Of a stretch of 64,000 bases of DNA, positions 10,556-19,939 are shown piece after piece. The stretch's first letter is position 1. Every line of letters starts with the position of its first letter. The DNA is taken from positions 25,491,372-25,555,371 of the forward strand of contig NC_059285.1 of the NCBI RefSeq assembly GCF_017591435.1, read 5' to 3'. Both the position numbers and the translations under genes were made by a program. The DNA comes from Portunus trituberculatus (taxonomy: Eukaryota > Arthropoda > Malacostraca > Decapoda > Portunidae). The notes under the pieces are model-generated. The model saw only the letters and a program-made list of their open reading frames with translations, did not search any database and was not told where the DNA came from.

Positions 10556-11643
10556 AGTGCCACAGCAATGCTACTGCGCTGGCGGTCCGAGTGTCGGGCA
10601 CAGTGGACGACCGCCCGTGTCCCCTGGTGGTGGACACTGGAGTGGCGAGGACCTTCGTCAGGGAAGATGTATTGGCAAGTCAAGATTTCCCTGTGTCAGA
10701 CTGGCAGCTGTGTGGCGTGACTGGCCACTGTACGATGCTACAAGGCCCTGTGATGTCTACGATCACAGTGGGTGGCGTGGAAGAGAAGCTACCAGTATTC
10801 GTGGCTGACATGGAGGAACCCTGTCTGTTGGGGATGGATTTTCTGGTTCAGAGTGAAGCATGTGTGGACCTCGGAAGGATGCAGATACAGGTACGAGGAC
10901 AATGGGTACCACTGATCCTTGAGGATGCTCTTGAACAGGTGGAGAGCCCCGTGACGAGTTCAGTTGTTGAGGACGAGAGGCTGAAGCTACACTGCCGAGT
11001 CGTGAGGGAAGGTGAGGTTGCAGACACCACTGTGAGAACCCGTGAATGCCAGGCGGTGGTGAGAAGCTGCGGTGGTGAGGTTGCAGACGCCACCAGGAGA
11101 GCACGTGGATGGCAGGCAGTGGCGAGCAATGACAGCTGTGAGGTGGACGGAGACACGGGTGAAGCGAGCCCCGTGACGAATTCAGATGTCGAGGACGAGA
11201 GGCTGGTGCTGCACTGCCGAGTCATGAGAGGTGGTGAGGTTGCAGTCACCACAAGGACAGCACGAGGACAGCAGGCAGCGGCGAGCAATGACGGACATGA
11301 GGTGGATGGAGACGTGGGTGAAGCGAGCCCTGTGCTATCTCCACATGTGGTGGACTTGGAGGTATGTAGTTTCACCAAACAGACTCCTAAGCAGGTGGTA
11401 AAGTTGGAGAAGCGGCTGATGAAGCACGAGGACGTCTTCAGCCGAGATGCACAAGACCTTGGCTGCATGTCGTTCGTTCAGCCCTCCAACACAGCAGAAA
11501 GTCCGCTGATGAAGCAGCCACATTGCAGTGTCCCGTTGGCCAGGAGAGAAGAGATGAGGCTGCCTCTGGACTTGGCCACTGGACGACCACCTGAGGAAGA
11601 GCTACCACAGACGGCGCATGAGGTGGTAGTGATGCTGCAGTAG
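10556..11643 (+). pseudogene. Protease, repeated linker, and RT-integrase fusion scar (gypsy-2)
   Basis: The open frame containing this region is 10360-11643. Protease: PCPLVVDTGVARTFVREDVL (D-T-G), then PCLLGMDFL, the usual G-M-D-F flap partner. A linker of about 140 residues follows, with a 74-residue repeat (DERLKLHCRVV at 10972, DERLVLHCRVM at 11194). Then the pre-RT motif KHEDVFSRDAQDLGCMSFV and VPLARREEM (entry of RT), which switches without loss of frame to LPLDLATGRPPEEELPQTAH, typical of the integrase C-terminal side. The join is at about 11559. Confidence 0.75.
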
Positions 11644-12060
11644 CGGATGGAGGCTATGCGGCGACGGGGGGTGAACAATCGCCGCCTCGTGGGGCAAACC
11701 ATGACCCGCTGGTAACAGCTGCGCGCCGGTGATGCCCAGAATGCGGTGTGGGACCGTGGCTGGCGGTACAAGCCTCGTAGGAAACGAGGCACCACCCTGA
11801 AGAGGCTGGAGAATTACTGGGAACGTGGAAAGGCCGTACACCGCTCCGCAACGACTCGCAGCCGTCACCTACAGGCTGACGTTGCCACAAACAAGTGGCG
11901 GCGCATCCTCCACATCGGCCGCCTGTGGGCTGTCGTTGTGGAGGAAGGATGCTTGTGGGGCCAGCAGAGGCCACCCTCATTGCCGGACAATGAGGTGAGG
12001 AGCAACAGTGTGAAGGGTGACGGTCGTATGAAAACTATGTTACGGGGTGTGTTGTGTGTG
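11560..12060 (+). pseudogene. Integrase C-terminal remnant of gypsy-2
   Basis: After the deletion scar the text reads as the end of gypsy integrase: LDLATGRPP, a stop at 11641, then GDAQNAVWDRGWRYKPRRKR, TLKRLENYW and LHIGRLWAV. It matches the family pattern of a basic PRRKRG box with a hydrophobic strand after it. The frame changes once near 11715. Confidence 0.6.
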
Positions 12061-12114
12061 TTGTGATAGTGACACTGAACAGTCGGGATGACTATTTTTC
12101 ATGGGGGAGGGGAG

Positions 12115-12478
12115 TGTTGTGACAGCGTAGGGGGGGTGGCAACTACTTGAGTAGTGAAGATGGAGTGTGGTGGTATTGTAAGAGAGACATGAAGTGGGGG
12201 CCCGGAAATATGGCCAGGCAGGTGGACAAAGTAGCAGTGATTGGCCCATAGACGAGCCAATCACAGTGTTGCAAAAGGGGGAGGGGGGTATTTAAGCTGC
12301 CCCAGATAGTGAGGGGTGCTCCCTCGCTAGCAACCGAAATGTACAGACCTCTCCCGCTCTGCTTCACCTTGCTCTAGAGAAGGCACCAGCTTGCCGATTC
12401 GCTCGCCGCGGAGCTGCTCTGCCTTCCTGTTACTTCCACCAGCGTCCCCAGTTATCTGTTGCAGTGGAGTGTAACACA
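12115..12478 (+). repeat. Right LTR of gypsy-2 (end approximate)
   Basis: A polypurine tract ATGGGGGAGGGGAG ends at 12114 and the LTR opens TGTTGTGACAGCG. A TATTTAA box at 12289-12295 lies about 25-35 bases before the likely start of transcription. The right end is placed at GTGTAACACA near 12471-12478 because LTRs end in CA and this mirrors TGTTGTG loosely; it is not certain. 12479-12870 beyond it is GC-rich with no recognisable gene. Confidence 0.6.
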
Positions 12479-12870
12479 CCTGTGTTCCAGGTTCCTCCCG
12501 CTTGGATGAGGAGCCACCCTTGTGTGTTTCCTTTTCTCTCTCACTAATACCTTCCTTTCTGGCCCTAGTGTCCCCTGTTCAGAGTGGTACAAAGCCAAAC
12601 CCCACGGCCACTGGCGCAGGCCTGTGTCATAAGGGGGCTCCTCAGAGGAGTGGTTATAGGAAGCTGCAGGGTGGGCCAAACACTGTTAGGTGCGCTAGGT
12701 CACACAGCTATCCCTGCCCCCTGCAACGGCTTTTAGAAGCTGGGGGAGCGTTACGGGACTAGCCTAGGCAGGCTCCTTCCATTACCTATCCAGTCGTTAG
12801 CTGTGTTCTTATGTCAGGCTTTGGCCCCAATTAGGACTGAAACACCTTAAACCTACAACTCATAATATGA

Positions 12871-14277
12871 AACATAGCAAGAGTGAAAATAAAAAGTGAA
12901 GATACCGGCCAAAAGAATCGAATAACACTACTAAAAATCCTCTCCGAAAATATCATATACGCAACACGGATTATCACCCACCAAGATGGATTCGTAGTAT
13001 TGACTGGGACAGACGAGGAAGTGGATAAGATATTTCAGCAAACCACCAACCAACACCTAAACACCAATAAATTCCAGCCAATCTTACCACCAGAAATTAA
13101 GGCAAAGAGGACAACACTTATATTCAACACAGATGAATACATATATAACCACACTGAGAAAGAAATAGAAGAGGAACTACTGGCAAACAACCAATGGATG
13201 AAAGAAGGCATCGACACCATATATAAGATCACCAGAACTAAAATACTGAAGATCACCTTCAAAGAATCTGCAGCAGCAAAAAAAGCTACAGAACATGGTA
13301 TCCTGGGCTTCCACATGAATATCCTCTCACACTCCATAAAAATAGAACAATATATCCCACTCATGACCTTTCTCAGATGCTACGCCATAGAAGATCATAT
13401 AATTTCAAAATGCCCCAAACCAAAGGAATTTAAGATATGCTCTGAATGCAGCTCAGATGACCACACATGGAGGGATTGTAATACAGGTAACACCAAGCTG
13501 TGTATAAATTGCAATGGAGACCACAGGACACTCGCAAATAAATGCCCACTAAGGAAGAAGGCACTGGAGGAGAAAAGGCAACAATTAAAAAACAACAACG
13601 CCAAAACCTACAGCAGTATAACGTCTGGCACCACAACTACAGCACATCTCAACCTCCCTACAACAACACCTACAATAGAGAAGGACATGGCAGCAAAAAT
13701 GATGGCATGTATGATGCACGCACATCTCAATTCCATAAATAAATCTTGGATCTTACAACGAGGAATTCAATAGGGCACTCAAACTAATTAATCTTCCACC
13801 AGTAATCCTCCCAGACAACCCACCTTTGAAACAGATCCTCAATCTCACCAAGGATAACCAAACCATAACATCACAACAAAGCACAGAAAACACTGAAACC
13901 ACCAAAAACACAAACTCACAGATGCTTCCCAGCACGGCACAGCAAATGACCACTCAGGAAAATATTTCTCAAGATGAGATGAACATACCACCATTAGAAA
14001 AAAATCCCGGGAAAAGATATAGGACTCCAAGTAATTACACGTAAAAGTGAGGGCTGGCCTAAGGAATCAACATTAAGTCTGAGAAACATCAAAAAGGGTA
14101 TAGAAACTGGCTTATAAAAATTTAGATACACCAAGCCCACCTACATGGAACAGGAAATACTACTCTACCTGCTCAATAATGAAATTGATTTTTCTAACTG
14201 CTGGTGCACAAGAGATGATTCACAGTTTAACAAAATACGAAACGGCTTGTACCAAGACCTCACCCCACGGTAAATTT
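12871..14277 (+). mobile_element. A-rich LINE, 5' half with ORF1 (element L)
   Basis: This is the 5' half of one LINE; the 3' half resumes at 18991 after a nested block. The strand composition (A-rich, T-poor) is the same on both sides and different from everything between. Both halves read on the plus strand, ORF1 here and EN/RT there, in the order expected for a two-ORF non-LTR retrotransposon. Confidence 0.75.
12883..13773 (+). pseudogene. LINE ORF1 (gag-like, zinc knuckles)
   Basis: An open frame of about 296 codons. Two CCHC-like knuckles near 13435-13545: CSECSSDDHTWRDC and CINCNGDHRTLANKC. A third upstream candidate near CYAIEDHIISKC has lost its first pair. ORF1 proteins of jockey/I-type LINEs coat the RNA. 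There is no ATG at the frame start (it opens at GTG), and the frame ends at a TAG. Related text continues at 13826-14044 and 14050-14275 (ends YQDLTPR), so the original ORF1 was about 460 residues and is now frameshifted. Confidence 0.75.
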
Positions 14278-14404
14278 CCAGAGTTTCACCACATTCTCTT
14301 TTCTGGACGAAACTAATTTTTTTCTGGTAGATTTTGGCTTCCTTTTAATTAATTTACCACTTGTTTTTGGCGCAAATCACCCAGTTTTTTTTTTATCACC
14401 CCCA

Positions 14405-14457
14405 AAACCTAACCCAACCTAACCTAACCTAAACCAAACCTAACCTAACCTAACCTA
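14405..14457. repeat. (CCTAA)n telomere-type repeat tract
   Basis: About ten units of AACCT with two or three substituted units (AACCC, AAACC). Read on the other strand it is (TTAGG)n, the arthropod telomere repeat. It is short and interstitial, sitting between the left foldback arm and the direct repeat at 14455. Confidence 0.75.
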
Positions 14458-14842
14458 TCTCATGAGGTGGGTAAAAAAACACTTCCCTGTACATACAGTC
14501 TCAGTGACAAGTAGGACATTGCACCACAGTAGGTAGAACCAAGATGTATTAGACTAAGAGGTGAACGCACTTCGGCATTATTGGAACCGCTGACGTCACC
14601 ATGTGTATTGTTTACGTCTAGTGTTATGGTGGTGTGTTCACGTGTGGCAGATTTTATCAGCAATTGTGTACTTTTCATGGGCATTGTATTACGATATTAA
14701 CCCATTTAAGCCGAAAAAAAATGAAAGTAAGAATTTGATGTTGCAGCTTTGATATATGCATAATGTGAACCTAAACTGCAAGCATATGATGAAAATTACT
14801 CCATATGTACAATGGTTCTCATTTTATTGACGAAAATGTGTT

Positions 14843-14899
14843 GTTGCGCAAGCACAACGAGCGGCGTTTCGACCACAATACATGTTGCGTAAACGCAAC
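14843..14899. repeat. Left subterminal palindromes of piggyBac
   Basis: GTTGCGCAAGCACAAC (14843-14858, followed by GAGCGGCG) and GTTGCGTAAACGCAAC (14884-14899). They share the form GTTGCGnnnnCGCAAC with two sites near the right end. Spaced copies of one palindrome inside both ends suggest transposase or host-factor binding sites (inference). Confidence 0.7.
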
Positions 14900-15275
14900 T
14901 ATCGGCACACAAGGAAAAACATCAGGAAAAAAAAACATACATACATACACACATATTTGCATAATAGGAAACACATTTGCTCTTCTTCAAATGAAAATCT
15001 AAAGGAGCCAGCTAGAATACATTTCTTAGCATTGAAGAAGAATTATAAAAATGATATTTAAAATTCACTTTTGATACATAATTAGAATTTCCTGACTAAA
15101 AATGAAACCTTGAATTTCTTCATTATAAACTAAAGGATACCAAAGAATACAGCCCTTAGAGATAATACAGCTCTCGAAGTGGAGAAATGAGGTGCATATG
15201 ATAATAAAAAAGAAAAATCATAATAAAGAATTAGTACAACCTATCTTAGATATATTTTCACAGGATTCTCCTGGT

Positions 15276-17081
15276 CTACATGGTATGGTACTGCACTGAA
15301 CACTTTTGATGCAGGTATACTTTACATTTCTGGCATATGAATACAGTCTGACTGTTGCACAACCTGCAACGACAGCGTTTTGGAGGATCCGATTTCACGA
15401 TGTAATGCCCAACATTATCATAGCGCATTTGTGCCGATACACCTGCAACACTGAGAACTGATCGTGATCTTCCTGGATTATTTGGCTTTTTGCCGTGATT
15501 CTGTAGCCATTCAGTAGCAGCAGCACGTATGAATGACAACATATCCTCTTTGTAACCTCCTTCTCTTGCAAAAATCCAGGCATTGTTTACACATACTGTA
15601 AACAAGTATGTGATAATTGGAAAGTACCACTTTTTCCCACGAATAGAGGGCCTGTACTGAGCAATATTTTGATCTACCCTATCAACACCACCCATTTTCC
15701 GATTATACTGATGGATGGCATTTGGCATCAAAACATTCATATGTTTCTTCTGAGAAGCAACATAGCGTTCAGCCTTCACTAGTGGTGATACTCCATACTC
15801 AGATGATGCAATTGTTACAATGCCATTATCTTGCCAGCGTGCTGCAATTATCCCAGATTCAGCATCACAAAAATGTTCTTCAGTTCCCCTAGGTAATTTC
15901 ATAAACTTTGCAGGATTTGTAAATGGGCATTTTTCGATTCGGTTTTTTCTTAGTGTGCCAGTAGCATCATGACCCATGCTCTTGATTTTTTCTACAAGTT
16001 TGAGGGATGTGAAGAAGTTATCAAAGTAAAGGGATAACTTCTTTGTTGGATAACGTTTTACTATCACATCCAAAACATCAAGTACAACTTTTCCACCAAG
16101 TCCATAAGATGCATTAGCCTTATCCTTAGCACCATCTTTGCCTTGGTAAACAGATATATCAAAAACATAACCATTTGGATCAGCTGCAACCCATGCTTTA
16201 TAACCCCATCGTACAAGTTTTCCCCTGATGAACTGTTTTGTGGGATACCGACCAAAATAAGGTATCATTGACTCATCAATGGATATATTTATTGGCCCAA
16301 ATACTTCCCCGTACTTGAGAAAGTTGCCATTCAGGATTTCCATGAGGGGAGAAACTTTGCCATACTTGTCCTTTTTGGGAAGCTTTGTGTTGTCTGCAGC
16401 ATGAAAATATTTCATGATCTCATCAAAGCGATCGCGGCGCATGGAGTCAGCAATAAGCTCATTGTACACGTCTGGTTGTCTCTGCCAATACAGTCTGCGA
16501 CGTGGAACGCAACAGTAGCCTGACACTAACAAAATTCCTATGAAGGTTTTCATTTCATCACTTGTCAGCGCAAATGAATGTTCACCATTCTGTACTGCAT
16601 AGTTTACAGTTTGTTTCACAAGGTGATCAATAGCTAATACATCCAAGAAAAGCTCAAGGGTCTCACTAGGCTTACGTGGAATATCAGCAATTGATGGTTT
16701 ATATGGGTAACATGGAACATTTGTCTTTTCTGGGAGATCCTGTGCTTTCCATTTTCTGAGTTTTATGATTTTCTTTTTCTGGGATGCTTGTCTTTCAACA
16801 TTTTCATCTACATCATCTTGCGACACTGTGGAATCTAACACTGCAAAAGCAGTTAGCTGTGTTCCAGGAAGATTAGAGATATCCACGCTTTCTTCTTCGC
16901 CAGAATCTTCATCCGTCATAGCACCATCATTTGCAGGCATGATGTAAACGTCTTGTGTTTCAGTTTGTTTTACCATTCCAGTGGATTCATCTTCATCACT
17001 AATTTCACTCTCGTCAGACATAGTAGGTCTCTCTAGCTCGTCTAAAATCTCGTTCAAATTCATTTTTCTGAAAAAACCCAA
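15276..17081 (-). CDS. piggyBac transposase, intact
   Basis: 601 codons without a break. The first ATG (17081) gives MGFFRKMNLNEILDELE; the second Met, six codons in, may be the true start. An acidic N-terminus (residues 20-95) and a basic KKKIIKLRKWK patch precede the transposase domain. The three catalytic aspartates are visible: NISIDESMIPYFGR (D269), LYFDNFFTS (D354), MGGVDRVDQN (D467). A C-terminal cysteine-rich domain (CRCRLCN at 570-576, ICQKCKVYLHQKC at 582-594) ends the protein, as in active piggyBac enzymes, where it binds DNA near the ends. The enzyme cuts and pastes at TTAA. All key residues are present, so activity is possible. Confidence 0.92.
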   Translation of the reverse strand: MGFFRKMNLNEILDELERPTMSDESEISDEDESTGMVKQTETQDVYIMPANDGAMTDEDSGEEESVDISNLPGTQLTAFAVLDSTVSQDDVDENVERQASQKKKIIKLRKWKAQDLPEKTNVPCYPYKPSIADIPRKPSETLELFLDVLAIDHLVKQTVNYAVQNGEHSFALTSDEMKTFIGILLVSGYCCVPRRRLYWQRQPDVYNELIADSMRRDRFDEIMKYFHAADNTKLPKKDKYGKVSPLMEILNGNFLKYGEVFGPINISIDESMIPYFGRYPTKQFIRGKLVRWGYKAWVAADPNGYVFDISVYQGKDGAKDKANASYGLGGKVVLDVLDVIVKRYPTKKLSLYFDNFFTSLKLVEKIKSMGHDATGTLRKNRIEKCPFTNPAKFMKLPRGTEEHFCDAESGIIAARWQDNGIVTIASSEYGVSPLVKAERYVASQKKHMNVLMPNAIHQYNRKMGGVDRVDQNIAQYRPSIRGKKWYFPIITYLFTVCVNNAWIFAREGGYKEDMLSFIRAAATEWLQNHGKKPNNPGRSRSVLSVAGVSAQMRYDNVGHYIVKSDPPKRCRCRLCNSQTVFICQKCKVYLHQKCSVQYHTM

Positions 17082-17243
17082 TAATAATGGAATTTATATA
17101 TCGTAAAATGTTTGTAGACGATATGTATGCTTTCAACAAACAAGTTAGGCTACACATATGTATTCATTCACTGCAATTATATGCGCAAAAAAAAAATTAT
17201 GCGTTACAAAATAACTACTTCAATGAAGAGGCCGGTGCCGATG

Positions 17244-17627
17244 GTTGCGTTAGCGCAACTTTTTCTTTATAAAGTTTTTAGACAACTGTCATCAGCATAC
17301 TATCAAATAAAATATGGTTCAAAAGGGTTCTGTCATGAATAGAAACATAGAAGATTCTTATGAAATAGATATGAACAAATGCCCGATGATAGTTTTCCTT
17401 ACTCACCTCCTTTTTGATGAAGACATTGTATTTCAGAAAATGGAGCTTCTTTCACTACCTTTTCTCCTCAAATGATGAGACATGTGACATCATATGAACC
17501 TTCCACTGGGAGTTCTGGGTGTCTACTAGCATCGGAAGCAACTACAGGATACAACATGCCGTTCTATCAGTGTAGCTCGACATCATGTTGTAGCTTGTTT
17601 CACGTTGCGTTGACGCAACGAGCGGCG
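17244..17627. repeat. Right subterminal palindromes of piggyBac
   Basis: GTTGCGTTAGCGCAAC (17244-17259) lies between the transposase start and the right end. GTTGCGTTGACGCAAC (17604-17619) followed by GAGCGGCG abuts the right terminal repeat. The GAGCGGCG extension is in direct, not inverted, orientation relative to the left copy at 14859-14866. Confidence 0.7.
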
Positions 17628-17646
17628 TAAATGGGTTAATAGTTAA

Positions 17647-18015
17647 ATGGGTAAAGCAAGAGTGTGCGCTGTATTTGGATATACACCTGGTAAGGACAGC
17701 AACCTAAGATACCATAAATTCCCATCTAATGATAACCTTGCTAGACAGTGGATCCATAAGTGTTTCCGTTCAGACCATATTAAGTATGCTGTGGTTTGTG
17801 AACGACATTTTAGTTCAGCCCAGATTGAACAAAATCTGAAGTACAAGCTTTTAAATTCGCCGGTTCCACGAACTGTGAGAAATTTAAAACAGGATGCAAT
17901 TCCTGATCAGAATCTGCCATCACGAGGACACAGATGCCAGGGAATCGGCCATCCACCAGCATTTAAAGGTAAAAAACTGTATTTTGTAAGTGGTGGTGGT
18001 GTTTGTAGTAAATAA
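17647..18015 (+). pseudogene. THAP-domain exon of the P-type element
   Basis: 122 codons from an ATG at 17647. It reads as a THAP zinc finger: RVCAVFGYTPGKDSNLRYHKFP, QWIHKCF, VVCERHFSSAQIE, LKQDAIPDQNLPS (the AVP-like box). THAP fingers use a C2CH zinc site and bind the transposon ends. Here the second cysteine of the first pair appears lost (C-A-V-F-G-Y instead of C-x3-C); C...H of the VVCERHF half is kept. A possible donor (GGTAAAA) follows at about 17968. No catalytic exons follow, only a short GT-rich repeat. Confidence 0.75.
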
Positions 18016-18135
18016 GTGGTGGTGGTGGTAATACTAGGTTCTAGTAAAGTAAGTGGTGGTGGTTCTAGTCTAATACATCTTGGTTCTAGTGAAGAATGTG
18101 GTATGGTAGTGGTTCTAGTAAAGTAAGTGGTATGT
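17990..18135. repeat. GT-rich minisatellite with an internal copy of the P-type end
   Basis: Degenerate units of GGTTCTAGTAAAGTAAGTGG with GGT runs (18030-18130). Within them AGTCTAATACATCTTGG (18067-18083) is identical to the right end of the element at 18481-18497, in the same orientation. Confidence 0.7.
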
Positions 18136-19093
18136 GCTATGCTTAAGAAACGATCACAGTAGATGCTGGTGAAGCTAATACTAAATTGGAGGTGCAAATA
18201 TTGTATGTGGTGGTAGTTTAAATTAAAACATATGGCATATCCCCATATTTTCTTGCAAATCACTAAGAAACGTAAAATACAGTTAGTGGCATTATATCTA
18301 CTAAACTTAGTAACCAAGATGCTAAAAGATAACCACTCAAATAAAAGAAATATGTGGAACACCTATATTCCACAATTAAAATCTGCCCTAGTTGGTTGAC
18401 ATGCTGACGTCACGATTCTGGGTTTTAAAATCCTCCCGTGCTACGTCAATGATTTCAAGACTGAAGTGCGTTCACCTCTAAGTCTAATACATCTTGGGTA
18501 GAACGCCGTGATCACGTAAAAACTGTACGGATTTAGCAGTCCTCGAAAAACTCAGCGATAACTTTGAAGTAATGCAGTTCACAACCTGCACAGTGGGACA
18601 TCTTGCCTCAAACTGAATTCAAATTCATACCGCGAGCCTCAAGGCCACCGTGATTGGTTGAATAAATTATTATTTTTTTACATTGGCCACCGGTTCACTT
18701 TCAAACGGAAGTAACCAATCAGCGGAAACAATAGCTCAAACAAAACGAGTCACTAATGTTGGCCCGCACGCTAGCCGCTGCCCTGGGTCGAGCAGCTCTC
18801 GCGCCAGTCTGCCTTTGTTCTATTGACTCGGGAGTGAGATCGCCAAAAATACGATTAAATCTTTTAAATTCATTATTGACATTATAAATAGGTTGCGCCT
18901 TATAAATATGGGATTCAAAATACTCGTAATGAGGAGCTCTATCTCATGAGGTGGATAAAAAACACCTAGTGGAATGTGGTGAAACACTGGAATAATACCA
19001 AAACTTCAAAGCACAGACACAGACACGCTTCAAAGTATGACAAAACCAAATATAACACTACCGTTACCTAATACACCATTAACATTTACCACA

Positions 19094-19939
19094 ATGGACA
19101 CACTAATAATAATACAACACAACGTTGCGCACTGGCACCCTAACAGACATGTCATAACAAATACCTACATACAAGGAAATAGATGTCGACATCATATTGA
19201 TTAATAGTCATGGTATAGCAAACAATAAAATAATATATATACACAATTATACCACTCATACAATAAACTCTACAGGAGAACTACATGACGGAAGCGCTAT
19301 TCTAGTCAAGTCCAACATAAAACACAAAATAACAGACGATTTTGATACAGACATCCTATAAGTCACTATAGAAACAAATACAGGACCAATACATATTATA
19401 TTGCAACAACATACCTCCCACCACGCAGACCATATCTACCAATTACAGATTTCCACCACCTGGCCTCCAACAATTCACCTATATACATTTTAGGAGATTT
19501 AAATGCCAAACACCCTTGCCTAGGAACACACACTACCAACACAGTCGGGAAGGGGTTAGAAATGCTAATAAACAGAAACAAACTCATTCACCTGAGACCA
19601 AACTTCCCTACATACATAGCACACAATACACAGACAACACCAGGCATAATATTGGCAAATTCACATACATATCACAATTACACAGTAACTCAAGGACCAT
19701 CCACTGCTTCAGATCACCTACCCATCATATTCACCATCACCACCCTCCCAATAAAGATTCCCACTCCACCAAAACCTAATTACAAAATAGCTGACTGGGA
19801 TAAATTTAAAGTTGAAATAGACCAACAAATGCAGCTAATACCAAACAACAATCAAGACAAAGAAGATATTGATGCTCAAATAAAATCCTGGTATGACATC
19901 ATAAGACAATACAACAACCTATCACAAACCCAACAATAG
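19094..19939 (+). pseudogene. LINE L endonuclease domain
   Basis: Starts at an ATG (19094) with MDTLIIIQHNVAHWHPNRH. Conserved apurinic-type endonuclease motifs follow in shifted frames: HDGSAILVKSNIKHKI, YILGDLNAKHPCLGT near 19490 and TASDHLPIIF near 19708. It nicks target DNA to prime reverse transcription. Several stops and frame changes between 19170 and 19530 inactivate it; the last 125 codons (19562-19939) are open. Confidence 0.7.

Larger units (their letters stand above)
9961..12478 (+). mobile_element. Second Ty3/gypsy element, internally deleted (gypsy-2)
   Basis: GC-rich and unlike the first gypsy. Gag end, two CCHC knuckles, aspartic protease, a repeated linker, the first residues of RT, then directly the integrase C-terminus, a polypurine tract and an LTR. 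No left LTR is recognisable, so it is also 5' truncated. The missing part is the RT body, RNase H and integrase core. Such internally deleted copies can only move with enzymes supplied by another copy. Confidence 0.8.
14701..17635 (-). mobile_element. Complete piggyBac transposon inserted in the P-type element
   Basis: Ends: TTAA-CCCATTTAAGCCG at 14697-14713 and, inverted, TTAA-CCCATTTACGCCG at 17623-17639. TTAA lies on both flanks, the diagnostic piggyBac target duplication. The 2,935-bp body carries one intact transposase gene on the minus strand and subterminal palindromes. The closeness of the ends and the open gene suggest a young insertion. Confidence 0.9.
14540..18496 (+). mobile_element. 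P-superfamily DNA transposon with THAP exon, split by piggyBac
   Basis: Terminal inverted repeats: 14540 CAAGATGTATTAGACTAAGA... through GAACGCACTTC, and the matching inverted text ending at 18496, about 35 bp with one mismatch. The 8-bp direct duplication GGTAGAAC sits exactly at both ends (14532-14539 and 18497-18504). Eight-base duplications and a THAP domain are hallmarks of P elements, whose ends start CATGATG in Drosophila. Without the piggyBac insert the element is only about 1.0 kb, so the catalytic part is gone and it is non-autonomous. Confidence 0.8.
14278..18990. mobile_element. Foldback segment splitting LINE L
   Basis: Outer arms: CCAGAGTTTCACCACATTC (14278-14296) and its inverted partner GAATGTGGTGAAACACTGG (18972-18990), with one mismatch. 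A second pair is direct: CTATCTCATGAGGTGG at 14455 and 18939, each followed by an A-run and CAC. Between them lie a CCTAA tract, the P-type element and about 440 bases (18505-18938) with no coding signal. The flanks TAAATTT and AATAATA do not give a clear target duplication, so the superfamily of this outer layer is unknown. Confidence 0.5.

Noticed and set aside
10848..12000. Long minus-strand open frames opposite gypsy-2
   Set aside because: GC-rich antisense shadows of the protease and integrase text; no motifs or plausible starts.
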